Shown in pieces: positions 1 to 8,332 of a stretch of DNA of 64,000 bases. This DNA comes from Phycisphaerales bacterium (lineage in GTDB: Bacteria > Planctomycetota > Phycisphaerae > Phycisphaerales > UBA1924), in the NCBI GenBank assembly GCA_040221175.1, contig JAVJVK010000019.1, positions 62,001 through 126,000 on the forward strand, in the 5' to 3' direction. Position 1 is the first letter of the stretch. Each line of letters opens with the position of its first letter. The notes under the pieces were generated by a model, which saw only the letters and a program-made list of their open reading frames with translations, was not told where the DNA came from and did no database searches. Position numbers and translations under genes: made by a program.

Positions 1-78
1 CGAGGTCGAGCGGCAGCCGAGCGGCAGTGCCGCGGCGATGCACAATGCGAGCAAGAGGGCCGGCGAGGTTCGTGTCAT
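1..78 (-). CDS. Partial lipoprotein at the end of the type II secretion operon
   Basis: Only the first 26 codons are in the window; the gene runs off the left edge. The start ATG overlaps the stop of the upstream GspM-like gene as ATGA (75-78), so it is translationally coupled to the secretion operon. The visible N-terminus is a signal peptide with a hydrophobic LLLALCIAAAL core and a lipobox LPLGC, giving a predicted lipidated cysteine near residue 22. Its function cannot be read from this stub. Position as the last gene of a gsp operon would suit a small accessory lipoprotein, but that is inference. Confidence 0.7.
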   Translation of the reverse strand, partial: MTRTSPALLLALCIAAALPLGCRSTS

Positions 79-611
79 GGCCGCGAGTCCCCCTGCGAGC
101 GTTCGGACGCATCGTACGTCCGGCTCAGCATCAGTCCAGCGTCGTACCGGTTGCCGTCGCCGCGACGCGGGCGGGTGAGCTCAACACGCGCGACCAGCCA
201 TTCTGGATGATCGGCTTCGAGCCGCGCAAGGAATCGGCCGAGGTCGCCGGGCGTGATGCTGGTGAGGGCGAGTCGAAGCGTCTGCCGGCGCAGTCCCGCC
301 TCGCCGACGTCCGCATCGCTCTGCTCGTCGAGCGATCGCATGGCGGAGTCGGGCAAGCCGGCGGCGGCGAGAGTGTCGGCGATCTCAGCGAGCGCATCGG
401 CTCGGCTGCCGGTTGTCGCGATGCGTTGGGTGTGGAGGCTTGCCTGGAGGGATCGGATCTCGGCGATCTGCTGCTGAACGGCCACGAGCTCGGCGTTCGC
501 TTGATCGAAGGTGTTCGCGGTGCTGCGCCATCGCGCGAACGAGATGGCCAGGATGGTCACCGAAGCGACGAGGGCCGCAAGGCCGATCAGCATGAGTGCG
601 CGGCCGTTCAT
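75..611 (-). CDS. Type II secretion protein M-like inner-membrane protein
   Basis: 178 residues with one N-terminal membrane helix (about residues 6-24) followed by a coiled-coil-like stretch (about 34-62, QANAELVAVQQQIAEI) and a small alpha/beta domain. This is the layout of GspM/PilO-type platform proteins, which pair with GspL and tie the ATPase to the pseudopilus. Sequence identity to GspM is not evident, so the call rests on topology and on being directly after the GspL/PilN-like gene (ATGA overlap at 608-611). A PilO-like assignment is an alternative. Confidence 0.55.
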   Translation of the reverse strand: MNGRALMLIGLAALVASVTILAISFARWRSTANTFDQANAELVAVQQQIAEIRSLQASLHTQRIATTGSRADALAEIADTLAAAGLPDSAMRSLDEQSDADVGEAGLRRQTLRLALTSITPGDLGRFLARLEADHPEWLVARVELTRPRRGDGNRYDAGLMLSRTYDASERSQGDSRP

Positions 612-1447
612 TGGCGGCCTCCGGTGTGGATGAGCGAGACTTCCAGCCGCGTGACGTCGCCATCACGCTGCGTTTCGGTCCGCACCTGTGGGAGGGCGGA
701 CTCGAACGTGCTCGCCTCGGCGAGACGGCCGGCCAGCGCGATGGCGGCCTCGCGTGACGGCGCGACGGTGCGGAGTGTCACCCGATCCGCGGCGGCCTCG
801 ATGGACTCGACTTGGAAGCCCTCGCCCGTGGGCCACGCCTCGAAGAGGGCCGCGAGCGCATCGCGGCTGTCGATCGGCTTGTCGTCGCGGTCCCCGCTCG
901 CGAGCGTGCGCAGCCTGCGCAGTTCCCCCGTGAGGGCGAGCTGGGGCGAGGCGCCTTCGCGCCACTGCGGGAGGGCCTCGCGTGAGAGGTCCAGCGTTGC
1001 CGCGTCGGCCGATCGTGCGTGGTCCAGGATCGTGCCCGTCCGCTGGTCCAGCTCGTACGCCGCAACGAGGCTGCTAGCGGCAAGCATGATGGCGAGCGAA
1101 GCGACTCGATGGCGCCGATGGCGGCGGATCCTGGCTGGTAGATAGGACCGAGCTAGGAGCTCGATCGGGCCAGTTTCAATGCCGACTCCCGCTGGCAACG
1201 CCGCGACGCGCGAGCTCAGGACGCCCTCGGCGAGCCAGTGGTCTGCCAACTCGTGATCCACCGCGACCACGACCAGTTGGTCGCCGAAGACTCGCCAGGC
1301 GATGCACAGCTCGTCGATCGGCCGTGGCAGTTGGCCCTCGCCGGCGTAGGCCGCGACGCGAGCGTTCAGGCGGCCGGGCGGCCGGGGGGCGACCGCGACG
1401 TAGCACGTGTCCACAGGGACCTCGATCGTGTGCGTGCCCTTCGTCAT
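608..1447 (-). CDS. Type II secretion protein L / PilN-like inner-membrane platform protein
   Basis: 279 residues: a cytoplasmic N-terminal part (1-110), one membrane helix (about 112-130, VASLAIMLAASSLVAAYEL), then a coiled region and a periplasmic ferredoxin-like part (about 200-275). GspL/PilN proteins link the assembly ATPase to the inner-membrane platform. The N-terminal domain is shorter than the usual actin-like GspL cytoplasmic domain, so this is a reduced or PilM/N-like form. It overlaps both neighbours by 4 nt, so L and M would be made together. Confidence 0.55.
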   Translation of the reverse strand: MTKGTHTIEVPVDTCYVAVAPRPPGRLNARVAAYAGEGQLPRPIDELCIAWRVFGDQLVVVAVDHELADHWLAEGVLSSRVAALPAGVGIETGPIELLARSYLPARIRRHRRHRVASLAIMLAASSLVAAYELDQRTGTILDHARSADAATLDLSREALPQWREGASPQLALTGELRRLRTLASGDRDDKPIDSRDALAALFEAWPTGEGFQVESIEAAADRVTLRTVAPSREAAIALAGRLAEASTFESALPQVRTETQRDGDVTRLEVSLIHTGGRQ

Positions 1448-1935
1448 GACGGTCCGCCTTGCAATGCCAGCTGGCGTGTTCGCCCGGCGAGTTCGAGCAG
1501 GACGGTCGATGCCGTTACCTCGCGCACACGGACTGATCCGACGGTGTCGCCTTCGCCCGCAAAGAAGATGCGTTGTTCGCCGGGGTCGTAGAGGGCCACT
1601 TGCCAGCCGCCCTCGGCTTCCACAATGGCGACCAGCGTCAGATTGATTGCCGCGGGCGGCGGTGGCGGAGGTGGTGAGGGCGTCGACAATCTCGCGCTGG
1701 CTACTCGTGTCGTCTCGGCCTGCTTGGGCTCGGGCCAGAGCACCACATCAAAAACGGAGGCATCCAGTCGTGTGTTGGCGCTGTCCGTGGCTGGCACGAC
1801 TGGTTCGTCGATGCGTACAGCGATGGGAAAAGAGCCCGCTGGCCGCGTCGCCCAACAGACGGCCGCGCCGCATGCGATGATCGCGCATGCCATGCCTGCG
1901 GTCGTGATCGCACGCTCGCGGGTTAGCCGATTCAT
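1444..1935 (-). CDS. Type II secretion protein C-like inner-membrane protein
   Basis: 163 residues when started at the ATG that overlaps the gspK stop (1932-1935); a longer reading to 2070 would run far into gspK. Layout: one N-terminal membrane helix (about 12-30), a linker with a run of eight prolines (about 86-93), then a small beta domain (about 95-155, with LTLVAIVEAEGGWQVALYD). That is the arrangement of GspC/PilP, where the C-terminal HR domain touches the secretin N0 domain and links inner and outer membranes. Called from topology and operon position. Confidence 0.6.
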   Translation of the reverse strand: MNRLTRERAITTAGMACAIIACGAAVCWATRPAGSFPIAVRIDEPVVPATDSANTRLDASVFDVVLWPEPKQAETTRVASARLSTPSPPPPPPPAAINLTLVAIVEAEGGWQVALYDPGEQRIFFAGEGDTVGSVRVREVTASTVLLELAGRTRQLALQGGPS

Positions 1936-2798
1936 CGCGTGGCCTCCGGGTGGGGCTCCCACAGGATGGGCGTGCGGCGTTGGAGCATCCAGTCGCCGCT
2001 GACGCGTGTCCACACCGTCCACCACGATCGCCGCACGGAGCCGACGCGGATGTCGATGCGAACGCCCCAACTGCTGCTCGAAGCGGCAAGCACGATCCGT
2101 GGCGAGCCAGCTCGATCACCATCGGGTGCGGGCGGCGGCCCGCTTCGCTGTCCCATCGCCCGTCGTTCCATGATCTGCTCGTAGCCGCCCCGACCGGCGA
2201 GGCGCAGGGCCTGGGCGAGCAGCGGCGCGGGCGTGGTATTGACGTTCAGGCGGACGGTGGGCTGGGCGGATGGGCGCTCTGACGTGCTCACGAGGGCGCC
2301 CAGGGCGGGCTCGTGTGACGTCGGCGAGGGGAAGATTCGCCTGTGGCCGTCGCGCGCGGCGAACACGTCCAGACCATCGGGATCGGCCTCCAATGCGTCC
2401 ACCCGCTGGCGCACGTCCTCGGGAAGCAACAGCCTCAGCGGCGTGCCCGCGCGAACGGCGTCCGCCGGTAGCATGCCGTGCAGGTCCCACGCCGTCACGC
2501 GGATCTCGATGGGGCGGCCCTCGATCTCGAAGCGATCGTCGAGCACGCGCACCATGGGCTGCTCGGCTTGCGGGGGCAAGGCCACGAGCGGCGCGTCGCG
2601 GCGAAGCCAGTCGACGACGGGCAGGGTCGTTGCCTGCATCAGGTCATCGGCGATGGCGCCCTCGGCCATCGATCGGTCGAGCTGCACGGCCGCGGAGGAA
2701 CGCGAGGCCGCGAGCGCGACGATGGGCAGCACGCCGGCGACCAGGGCCAGCACGAGCAGGAGCGCGACGCCACGGCGGGTTGGAGCAAAGCGGGTCAT
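1932..2798 (-). CDS. gspK: Type II secretion minor pseudopilin GspK-like
   Basis: 288 residues. It begins with a prepilin-like signal (TRRGVALLLVLALVAGVLPIVALA) and has the large inserted domain typical of GspK, including LNVNTTPAPLLAQAL, which matches the family's NVNTA-type segment. GspK sits at the tip of the pseudopilus with GspI and GspJ. The gene starts inside the end of gspJ (overlap 2795-2798). The methylation-position Glu of ordinary pseudopilins is absent from the start of the helix, as is normal for GspK. Confidence 0.8.
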   Translation of the reverse strand: MTRFAPTRRGVALLLVLALVAGVLPIVALAASRSSAAVQLDRSMAEGAIADDLMQATTLPVVDWLRRDAPLVALPPQAEQPMVRVLDDRFEIEGRPIEIRVTAWDLHGMLPADAVRAGTPLRLLLPEDVRQRVDALEADPDGLDVFAARDGHRRIFPSPTSHEPALGALVSTSERPSAQPTVRLNVNTTPAPLLAQALRLAGRGGYEQIMERRAMGQRSGPPPAPDGDRAGSPRIVLAASSSSWGVRIDIRVGSVRRSWWTVWTRVSGDWMLQRRTPILWEPHPEATR

Positions 2799-3193
2799 GG
2801 CACGCGGTACTCCCGCTGGAGCGATTGGTCGCGGTCGCTGATGCGGACGACGAGCCGGCGATCGTTGTCCAGCAACTCGGACTCCAGCGTGTCGACGCCC
2901 AGCGAGTCCGCGTCATAGCGATTCATTACCCGCCGGCCGTCGGACCTCGTCTCGATCGTGAGCCAGCCGTCCCCGACGCTCACCCGCCGGCGCGGCATCG
3001 ACTCATGCTCAATGAGCAGATCGTGGCCGATGCGGTTCAGGGCCCGCTGCGCCTTCGATCGTGACTCGATCTCGGCGGCGACGGCGGGCGCATCGCTGAC
3101 CATGGGCACGAGCACCGCGACGGCGGCACCCGCGGCCAGCGCCGTCAGCGCGAGGGCGAGCAGCACCTCCAAGAGCGTGAAGCCCCGCCTCAT
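2795..3193 (-). CDS. gspJ: Type II secretion minor pseudopilin GspJ-like
   Basis: 132 residues from the ATG at 3193, which overlaps the preceding stop (ATGA, 3190-3193). This start gives a classic type III prepilin leader: MRRG followed by FTLLEVLLALALTALAAG, with Glu at position +5 after the Gly cleavage site. The globular part is short and beta-rich. Order G-H-I-J-K on the operon supports GspJ, the minor pseudopilin that forms the tip complex with I and K. Confidence 0.75.
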   Translation of the reverse strand: MRRGFTLLEVLLALALTALAAGAAVAVLVPMVSDAPAVAAEIESRSKAQRALNRIGHDLLIEHESMPRRRVSVGDGWLTIETRSDGRRVMNRYDADSLGVDTLESELLDNDRRLVVRISDRDQSLQREYRVP

Positions 3194-3540
3194 CGCCGCT
3201 CCTCCGGCACGCGGACCCAGCGGGCGATCCGCTGGTCTCCTTGGGCGAACTCCAGCCATGCACCGCGTCCGCTCCGCGTCTTGAGCACGATCTGGATCGT
3301 CGCGTCATCAAGCATGAGCGTGCCCTGGCCGTGGGCGGTGATCGCGGCGGCATCGAGCTCGTATCGCGCGGGATCCCTCAGCACCTCCTCGATCGCGGCG
3401 GCGAGCTCATGAATGTCAGCGTGTGATCCTTCAACTGGTCGCGTGATCGAAGAGACCGCCGAGGCCACGCCTGTCGCGGCCAGAGCGAGCAGCGCGGTCG
3501 CGAGCACGACCTCGAGCAGCGTGAGGCCGCGGCGGGTCAT
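3190..3540 (-). CDS. gspI: Type II secretion minor pseudopilin GspI-like
   Basis: 116 residues from the ATG at 3540, which overlaps the stop of gspH (3537-3540). MTRRG/LTLLEVVLATALLALAATG is a prepilin leader with Gly before the cleavage site and Glu at +5. A longer open frame to 3909 lies across gspH and is not used. Small size and position between H and J fit GspI. Confidence 0.75.
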   Translation of the reverse strand: MTRRGLTLLEVVLATALLALAATGVASAVSSITRPVEGSHADIHELAAAIEEVLRDPARYELDAAAITAHGQGTLMLDDATIQIVLKTRSGRGAWLEFAQGDQRIARWVRVPEERR

Positions 3541-3920
3541 GGCGCCAGCTCCATCCTGCGGCCATTGTGCATGAGCACGACGCTCGGTGCATCGCTTGCG
3601 CCCAAACGATCGATGCGGATGCCATCGGTCAGAGCTGTCGCCAGCACGTTGATTGGCCATTCCCGTTCGACAACGGCGCTGCCACGGCCGTCGCGGACGA
3701 TCAGCCGGCCGCCCTCGAGTTGCATGCTGGCCGGGCCATCGCTCACGGCCACGAGCCTCGCCATCGCGCGAGCTTCCAAGTAGGTTTGCTCGGCCCGCGG
3801 CAGCGGATCGCCCGCCCCGGCGAGCAGCGCGGCACCGATCGCCATGGCCAGCGCGGCGATGGCGCAGGTCGCCAGCGTCTCGACGAGCGTGAAGCCGCGA
3901 TGGAAGCACGGCGAGGTCAT
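3537..3920 (-). CDS. gspH: Type II secretion minor pseudopilin GspH-like
   Basis: 127 residues with a prepilin leader HRG/FTLVETLATCAIAALAMAIG. Glu at +5 is kept. The remaining domain has a GspH-like beta layout (SMQLEGGRLIVRDGRGS, RRMELAP). The start overlaps the gspG stop (3917-3920). GspH links the tip complex to the GspG fibre. Confidence 0.75.
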   Translation of the reverse strand: MTSPCFHRGFTLVETLATCAIAALAMAIGAALLAGAGDPLPRAEQTYLEARAMARLVAVSDGPASMQLEGGRLIVRDGRGSAVVEREWPINVLATALTDGIRIDRLGASDAPSVVLMHNGRRMELAP

Positions 3921-4339
3921 GCGCCGCCCTCGCGCAAGTCCAGCGAACTCAGATCTGCGTCCTCGCCGTCGCCGCCGACTCTGCCATCCGCGCCCAAGCT
4001 GATGATCTCGAACGCGTGGCCCTCCGGCCCGGGCACGATCAGCTGCATCATGTTGCCCCAGGGGTCGCGGGCGGCGTCCATGGGCAGGTGGTAGCTGGCC
4101 GAGGGCGGGGCGTCGACGAGGTCCTGCAGGCTCTGCGGCCAGCCGCCCTCGGCGACGTGGTACATCTCGACCTTGGCCTTGGCCCCGGCGATCGCGGTGC
4201 GTGCAAGTTCGCGCTTGCCCTGGCCGAAGGCGGCGGTGAGGCCAACGGTGAGTGTTGCGGCGAGGATGCCCAGCAGCACGACGACGGCCAGCACCTCGAC
4301 GAGAGTCATGCCGTGCTGGGCTGAATAGAAGCGACGCAT
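3917..4339 (-). CDS. gspG: Type II secretion major pseudopilin GspG
   Basis: 140 residues from the ATG at 4339, which shares bases with the gspF stop (TAATG). The leader QHG/MTLVEVLAVVVLLGILAA is followed by the long helix and the GspG signature: AKAKVEMYHVAEGGWPQSLQDLV, then DPWGNMMQLIVPGPEG and a C-terminal calcium-loop-like ISLGADGRVGGDGEDAD. Note Met rather than Phe after the cleavage site. This is the main subunit of the pseudopilus piston. Confidence 0.92.
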   Translation of the reverse strand: MRRFYSAQHGMTLVEVLAVVVLLGILAATLTVGLTAAFGQGKRELARTAIAGAKAKVEMYHVAEGGWPQSLQDLVDAPPSASYHLPMDAARDPWGNMMQLIVPGPEGHAFEIISLGADGRVGGDGEDADLSSLDLREGGA

Positions 4340-5574
4340 TAGAGCACCTCCCGAAGTTTCAAGAGGGGAAGCACGGCGGAGAGCACGACGACGCCGATCA
4401 TGGCCGCAAGCATAATGATGGCGGCGGGCTCGATGAGGCCGGCCAGCCGATCGGTCAGGCGCTTGGCCCTGCGTTCCAGGCGATCGGCCAGGCGTTCGAG
4501 CAGGTCGGGAAGCTCGCCCGCGGTCTCGCCGGCCTCGATCAGCCGGCGCATGTCGTCGGCGAACCAGTGCGGGTCGTCGAGGGCTTGCGAGAGGCGCTCG
4601 CCCGCCTCGACGCGCGTGGCGGCGCGTTCGAGGTTTGAGCGAAGGCTCAGATTCACCGGCCCGTTGAAGGTCCGTGCCGCCGCGCGGAGGGCCTCGGTCA
4701 GTGGCACGCCCAGGCGCGTCATCGATTGCAGTTCGCCGGCGAGCCTGGCTAGCGCCATGCCGCGGAGGGCGTGGGGCACGAGTTGGCGCAATGGACTGGG
4801 CCAGCCGCGCTCGCTCGTCGAGATCATGCGCACCGCCCACGCCGCGAGAAGCAGCGCGGAAATGACGCCGGCAACGATCACCGCCCACCAGCGCGCGATC
4901 GCTTCGCCGAGCACAATCATGCCCGCGGTCAACGCCGGCGGCCGCACCCCCGCTTGATCCAGGATGCCCACCAGCCTTGGCAGCGGCCCGAGCGAGAGAA
5001 ACACGACGACCGCCACGCCGGCGACGGCGACGATGGCCGGGTACGCCAGCGCCGAGGCCAGCTTGCCCGCCAGTTCGCCGGTGCGCGTGTGCCGATCGGC
5101 CAGGGATCGCAGCGCGTGCGCGAGCTCGCCCCGGGCTTGGCCGGCCCGCACGACCGCGACCTCCGCCGCATCAAACCAGCCCGGCTGGGACTCGAACGCA
5201 TCGGCCAGCGGCGTGCCCGAGCGCACCGCGTCCTCGACCTGCAGCAGCATCCGCCGCATGCCCGACCGCTTCGAGCGCGAACCGGCGAGCGTGCCCAGAC
5301 CGTCGGCCAGCGGCACGCCCGAGGCCAGCAGCGTGGCGAGCGCGTCGAGCACCTCGGCCTTGGCGTCGCGGCGTCGTCCGCGGAGCACGCCATGCGAGCT
5401 GGACGCGAGCGAGGCCGGTACACGCACCCGCTCGCTGGCAACCGGTCGCACGTCGAGGACCGTCAGTCCCACGCGACGCAGCGAGGCTCGGGCGCTCACG
5501 GCGGTGTCGGCGGTCAGCTCGCCCTTGCGCGAGAGCCCGCCGGCAGTCACGGCTCTGTAGCGCCAGAGCGTCAT
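4339..5574 (-). CDS. gspF: Type II secretion inner-membrane platform protein GspF
   Basis: 411 residues, the usual GspF length. It has two repeated T2SF domains (about 75-195 and 275-398), each followed by membrane helices: VAVAGVAVVVFLSL near 212, WAVIVAGVISALLLAAW near 230, and AAIIMLAAMIGVVVLSAVLP near the end. LATLLASGVPLADGL is the recognisable first-domain motif, repeated as MTRLGVPLTEALRAA. It forms the inner-membrane platform on which GspE acts. Confidence 0.92.
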   Translation of the reverse strand: MTLWRYRAVTAGGLSRKGELTADTAVSARASLRRVGLTVLDVRPVASERVRVPASLASSSHGVLRGRRRDAKAEVLDALATLLASGVPLADGLGTLAGSRSKRSGMRRMLLQVEDAVRSGTPLADAFESQPGWFDAAEVAVVRAGQARGELAHALRSLADRHTRTGELAGKLASALAYPAIVAVAGVAVVVFLSLGPLPRLVGILDQAGVRPPALTAGMIVLGEAIARWWAVIVAGVISALLLAAWAVRMISTSERGWPSPLRQLVPHALRGMALARLAGELQSMTRLGVPLTEALRAAARTFNGPVNLSLRSNLERAATRVEAGERLSQALDDPHWFADDMRRLIEAGETAGELPDLLERLADRLERRAKRLTDRLAGLIEPAAIIMLAAMIGVVVLSAVLPLLKLREVL

Positions 5575-7070
5575 GGCACGGCCTCGACCGCATCGAAGGC
5601 CTCGTCACCAACGGACGCCACGCGCGCGACCTCGAGCGGCGTCGTCACCCCAGCCTCAACCAGCCGCCGCCCTTCGGCCTGCAGCGTCCGCATCCCTGCG
5701 GCCTTGGCCTCGCCCCGCAGAGCGCTCGCGGTGATGCCCGCCGCGATCCGCTCACGCATCGGTTCGCCCACCACCAGCAGCTCGAACAACCCCACTCGCC
5801 CCAGGAGCCCGCTGTTGTAGCACGCCTCGCAGCCCTTCCCATCGCATGCCCCGTGCACGCGCCGGACCAAGCGCTGCGCGAGCGCGGCGGACAGCGACGC
5901 CGACACGAGGTACGGCTCGACACCCAAATCGACCAGCCGCGTGACGGCCGTCGCCGCGTCGGAGGTATGCAGCGTCGAGAGCACCAGGTGCCCGGTCAGG
6001 CTGGCCTGGATGGCGACCTGCGCCGTCTCAAGGTCGCGGATCTCGCCGACCATGACGACGTCGGGATCCTGCCGCAGGATGTGCCGCAGGCCGCTTGCGA
6101 ACGTGACGCCCTTCTTGGTATTGATCTGGGCCTGGCTGATCGCCACGTGAGGACCAGATAGATCGTACTCGATGGGGTCCTCGATGGTCATCACGTTCAG
6201 GTCGCGGGCCGAGCGGCGGGCGGTCCACCGAAGCGTCGCGTACAGGGTCGTGGTCTTGCCGCTTCCGGTCGGGCCGGTGGAGAGGACGATGCCGCTCGAA
6301 CGCGAGCACGCCGCCAGCCATCTCCGCTGCACGTCCTCAGGCATGCCGAGGGCCGAGAAGTCGTCCAGGTCCAGCGTGCCCTCGGGCTCGAGCAGACGCA
6401 CCACGACGCGCTCGCCGAACGCGGTGGGCAGGCTGCTGAGACGCAGGTCGATCGTGCGGGCCGTATCGCCGTTGCCGATGGTGACCGTCGCCCGCCCATC
6501 TTGCGGCACGCGGCGCTCGGCCACATCCATCCGGCCCATGACCTTTAGCCGGCTTGCGATCGGGCCACCGAGCGACGCGGGAAGGTCCCTGACGTCGCGC
6601 AGCGCGCCGTCGACACGCATCCTTATAAGAACGCGGTCCTCCAGCGGCTGCACGTGCACGTCGCTCGCGCCTCGCGTGGCCGCGGTGAACAGCATCCAAT
6701 CGACAAGCCGCACGACCGGCGCCTTGCCCGAGGTGGCCAGCAGGTCTCGGTCGGCCTCGGCCAGGGCACGCTCCAGGTCGTCGTCGGGGGCCTCGATGGT
6801 CAGGCCCGGGGTCTCTTGTGAGGTGTCCCGCTCGATCTGGGTATACGCCGCGTCGATCCGCTCGGCGAGCACCTGCGCATCGGCGACCTCTTGATCGCCG
6901 TGCTCGCCCAGGCGCACGCCCACGTTGTGCAGCACGGTCAGCGGTGTCGCGTCGGCGTGCCGCAGCACCAACTGCTCGCCTACACGCTCGCCCAGCACGA
7001 GGTGCTCGCGTGCGAAGTCGCGGTTGATCAGACGCAGGAACGCCTCGCACGGCCGGGCCGCCACGCTCAT
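5571..7070 (-). CDS. gspE: Type II secretion assembly ATPase GspE
   Basis: 499 residues. An N-terminal adaptor domain (about 1-150) precedes the ATPase core. Walker A is GPTGSGKTTT (about 264-273), the Asp box and Walker B follow (PDVVMVGEIRDLETAQ), and the His box is GHLVLSTLHTSDA. Near the C-terminus the Cys-rich metal-binding segment CDGKGCEACYNSGLLGR is present, reduced to three closely spaced Cys. It powers pseudopilus assembly from the cytoplasm. It overlaps gspD and gspF by 4 nt on each side. Confidence 0.95.
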   Translation of the reverse strand: MSVAARPCEAFLRLINRDFAREHLVLGERVGEQLVLRHADATPLTVLHNVGVRLGEHGDQEVADAQVLAERIDAAYTQIERDTSQETPGLTIEAPDDDLERALAEADRDLLATSGKAPVVRLVDWMLFTAATRGASDVHVQPLEDRVLIRMRVDGALRDVRDLPASLGGPIASRLKVMGRMDVAERRVPQDGRATVTIGNGDTARTIDLRLSSLPTAFGERVVVRLLEPEGTLDLDDFSALGMPEDVQRRWLAACSRSSGIVLSTGPTGSGKTTTLYATLRWTARRSARDLNVMTIEDPIEYDLSGPHVAISQAQINTKKGVTFASGLRHILRQDPDVVMVGEIRDLETAQVAIQASLTGHLVLSTLHTSDAATAVTRLVDLGVEPYLVSASLSAALAQRLVRRVHGACDGKGCEACYNSGLLGRVGLFELLVVGEPMRERIAAGITASALRGEAKAAGMRTLQAEGRRLVEAGVTTPLEVARVASVGDEAFDAVEAVP

Positions 7071-8320
7071 CGGATCACCCGCGGCTTGACCACCGGGAAG
7101 CCATCGTCCACGCCCAAGTCCGCGGCCATGTCCTGGCTGACGTACTTAAGGTACTCGAAGCCGTCGCCGCGAGTGATGGTCGGGCGGATGAACACGTAGA
7201 ACTTCGTGCGGCCAGCCGAGCGCGAGCGGTTTTTGAAGAGTTCGCCCAGCCATGGGATGTCGCCCAGTAGCGGCACCTGGCTCTCCGCCTCGCCCTCGTT
7301 CATGGTCTCGAGCCCGCCCAGCACGATCGCGTGCCCATCGGGGATCGTCGCGATCGACGTGATGCTGTTCTCCTGCCGAGGCGGCGGCACGGCACTGCTG
7401 GACGACTCGCCTACGAACTGGCTGAGGCTTACCGCGTACTCGAGCAACAGGTGGTCGCCCTCGGCAATGCGCGGCGTGACGGTGATCTGCGTGCCCGCCG
7501 ACGCCGAGCCACCGAAGCTGGTGGTCGCCACGGTATCGCTCGCGTTCGTCGAGACGAAGGGCTCTTCGCGCACGGCGTCCAGCGTGGCGGTTGCGGCGTT
7601 GTCCACCAGCACGCGCGGCAGGCTGAGCGAGCGACCCTGGTTCACCGTCTCGAGTGCACGCACCACCACGGCGAAGTCGCCGGGGTCAAGCACGACGCCC
7701 GTGAAGCCCGCGCCGTCCCCCGCGTCGCGGCCATCGCCATCGCTGGTCGAAAGGCCGAAGAGCGATGCGAGCCGGATCCGGATGTCGCCCGCGATCTCGA
7801 TCTTCTCGAGCTCCACGCCCAAGTCGAACGTCTCCCCCTCGGTCAGGCTGACCATCGTCACGTCGAGCATGACCTGGGGCTGGCGCACGTCCAGCTCGCG
7901 CACGAGCTCCTGCACCTTGTCCAGCACGCCGGGCGGCCCGATCGCCAGGATGCGGCTGGTCGCCTCGTCGGCCACGAGCGAAACGGTCATGCCGTCGATC
8001 TGGATCACGCCGTCGCTGGCTGCGCCGCCCCGACCGCGGTCGCGGGCACGCTCCGCGGCGGTGGGGGCCTCGGGTGGCAGGCGCGAATTCGTGGGCCCGC
8101 CGTCCGCGGGCTCATCGGGCTGGCCCGCAACGCCCGCCCCAAGCAGCCGGTTGACGAGCGACACGATTTCCTCGACGGGCCGGTGCCGCACCGTGATCGT
8201 GCGCGTCGAGAGCCGTGCCGCCGACGTTTCGGCGTCCAGTCGCGCGACCAGCGCCGCGATCGCCTCGTGCTGCGTCACGGTCGCTTCAACCAAGAGCGTC
8301 CCGGTGAGCTCGTCGGCCAC
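7067..8320 (-). CDS. gspD: GspD secretin, C-terminal part, separated from its N-terminal part by an in-frame stop
   Basis: 417 residues from a GTG at 8320. It starts in the middle of an N-domain (VVADELTGTLLVEATVTQHEAI, the usual secretin VADERTN-type repeat) and continues through another N-domain to the secretin barrel (VPLLGDIPWLGELFKNRS near residue 345), which forms the outer-membrane gate. No signal peptide is possible. It lies in the same frame as 8333-8983, separated only by TAA at 8333-8335. An AGAGG sequence about 8 nt before the GTG could allow reinitiation, but a secretin barrel without an export signal should not reach the outer membrane alone. Nonsense mutation, sequencing error or unusual decoding are all possible. 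Confidence 0.8.
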   Translation of the reverse strand: MADELTGTLLVEATVTQHEAIAALVARLDAETSAARLSTRTITVRHRPVEEIVSLVNRLLGAGVAGQPDEPADGGPTNSRLPPEAPTAAERARDRGRGGAASDGVIQIDGMTVSLVADEATSRILAIGPPGVLDKVQELVRELDVRQPQVMLDVTMVSLTEGETFDLGVELEKIEIAGDIRIRLASLFGLSTSDGDGRDAGDGAGFTGVVLDPGDFAVVVRALETVNQGRSLSLPRVLVDNAATATLDAVREEPFVSTNASDTVATTSFGGSASAGTQITVTPRIAEGDHLLLEYAVSLSQFVGESSSSAVPPPRQENSITSIATIPDGHAIVLGGLETMNEGEAESQVPLLGDIPWLGELFKNRSRSAGRTKFYVFIRPTITRGDGFEYLKYVSQDMAADLGVDDGFPVVKPRVIR

Positions 8321-8332
8321 GACGCGGACCTC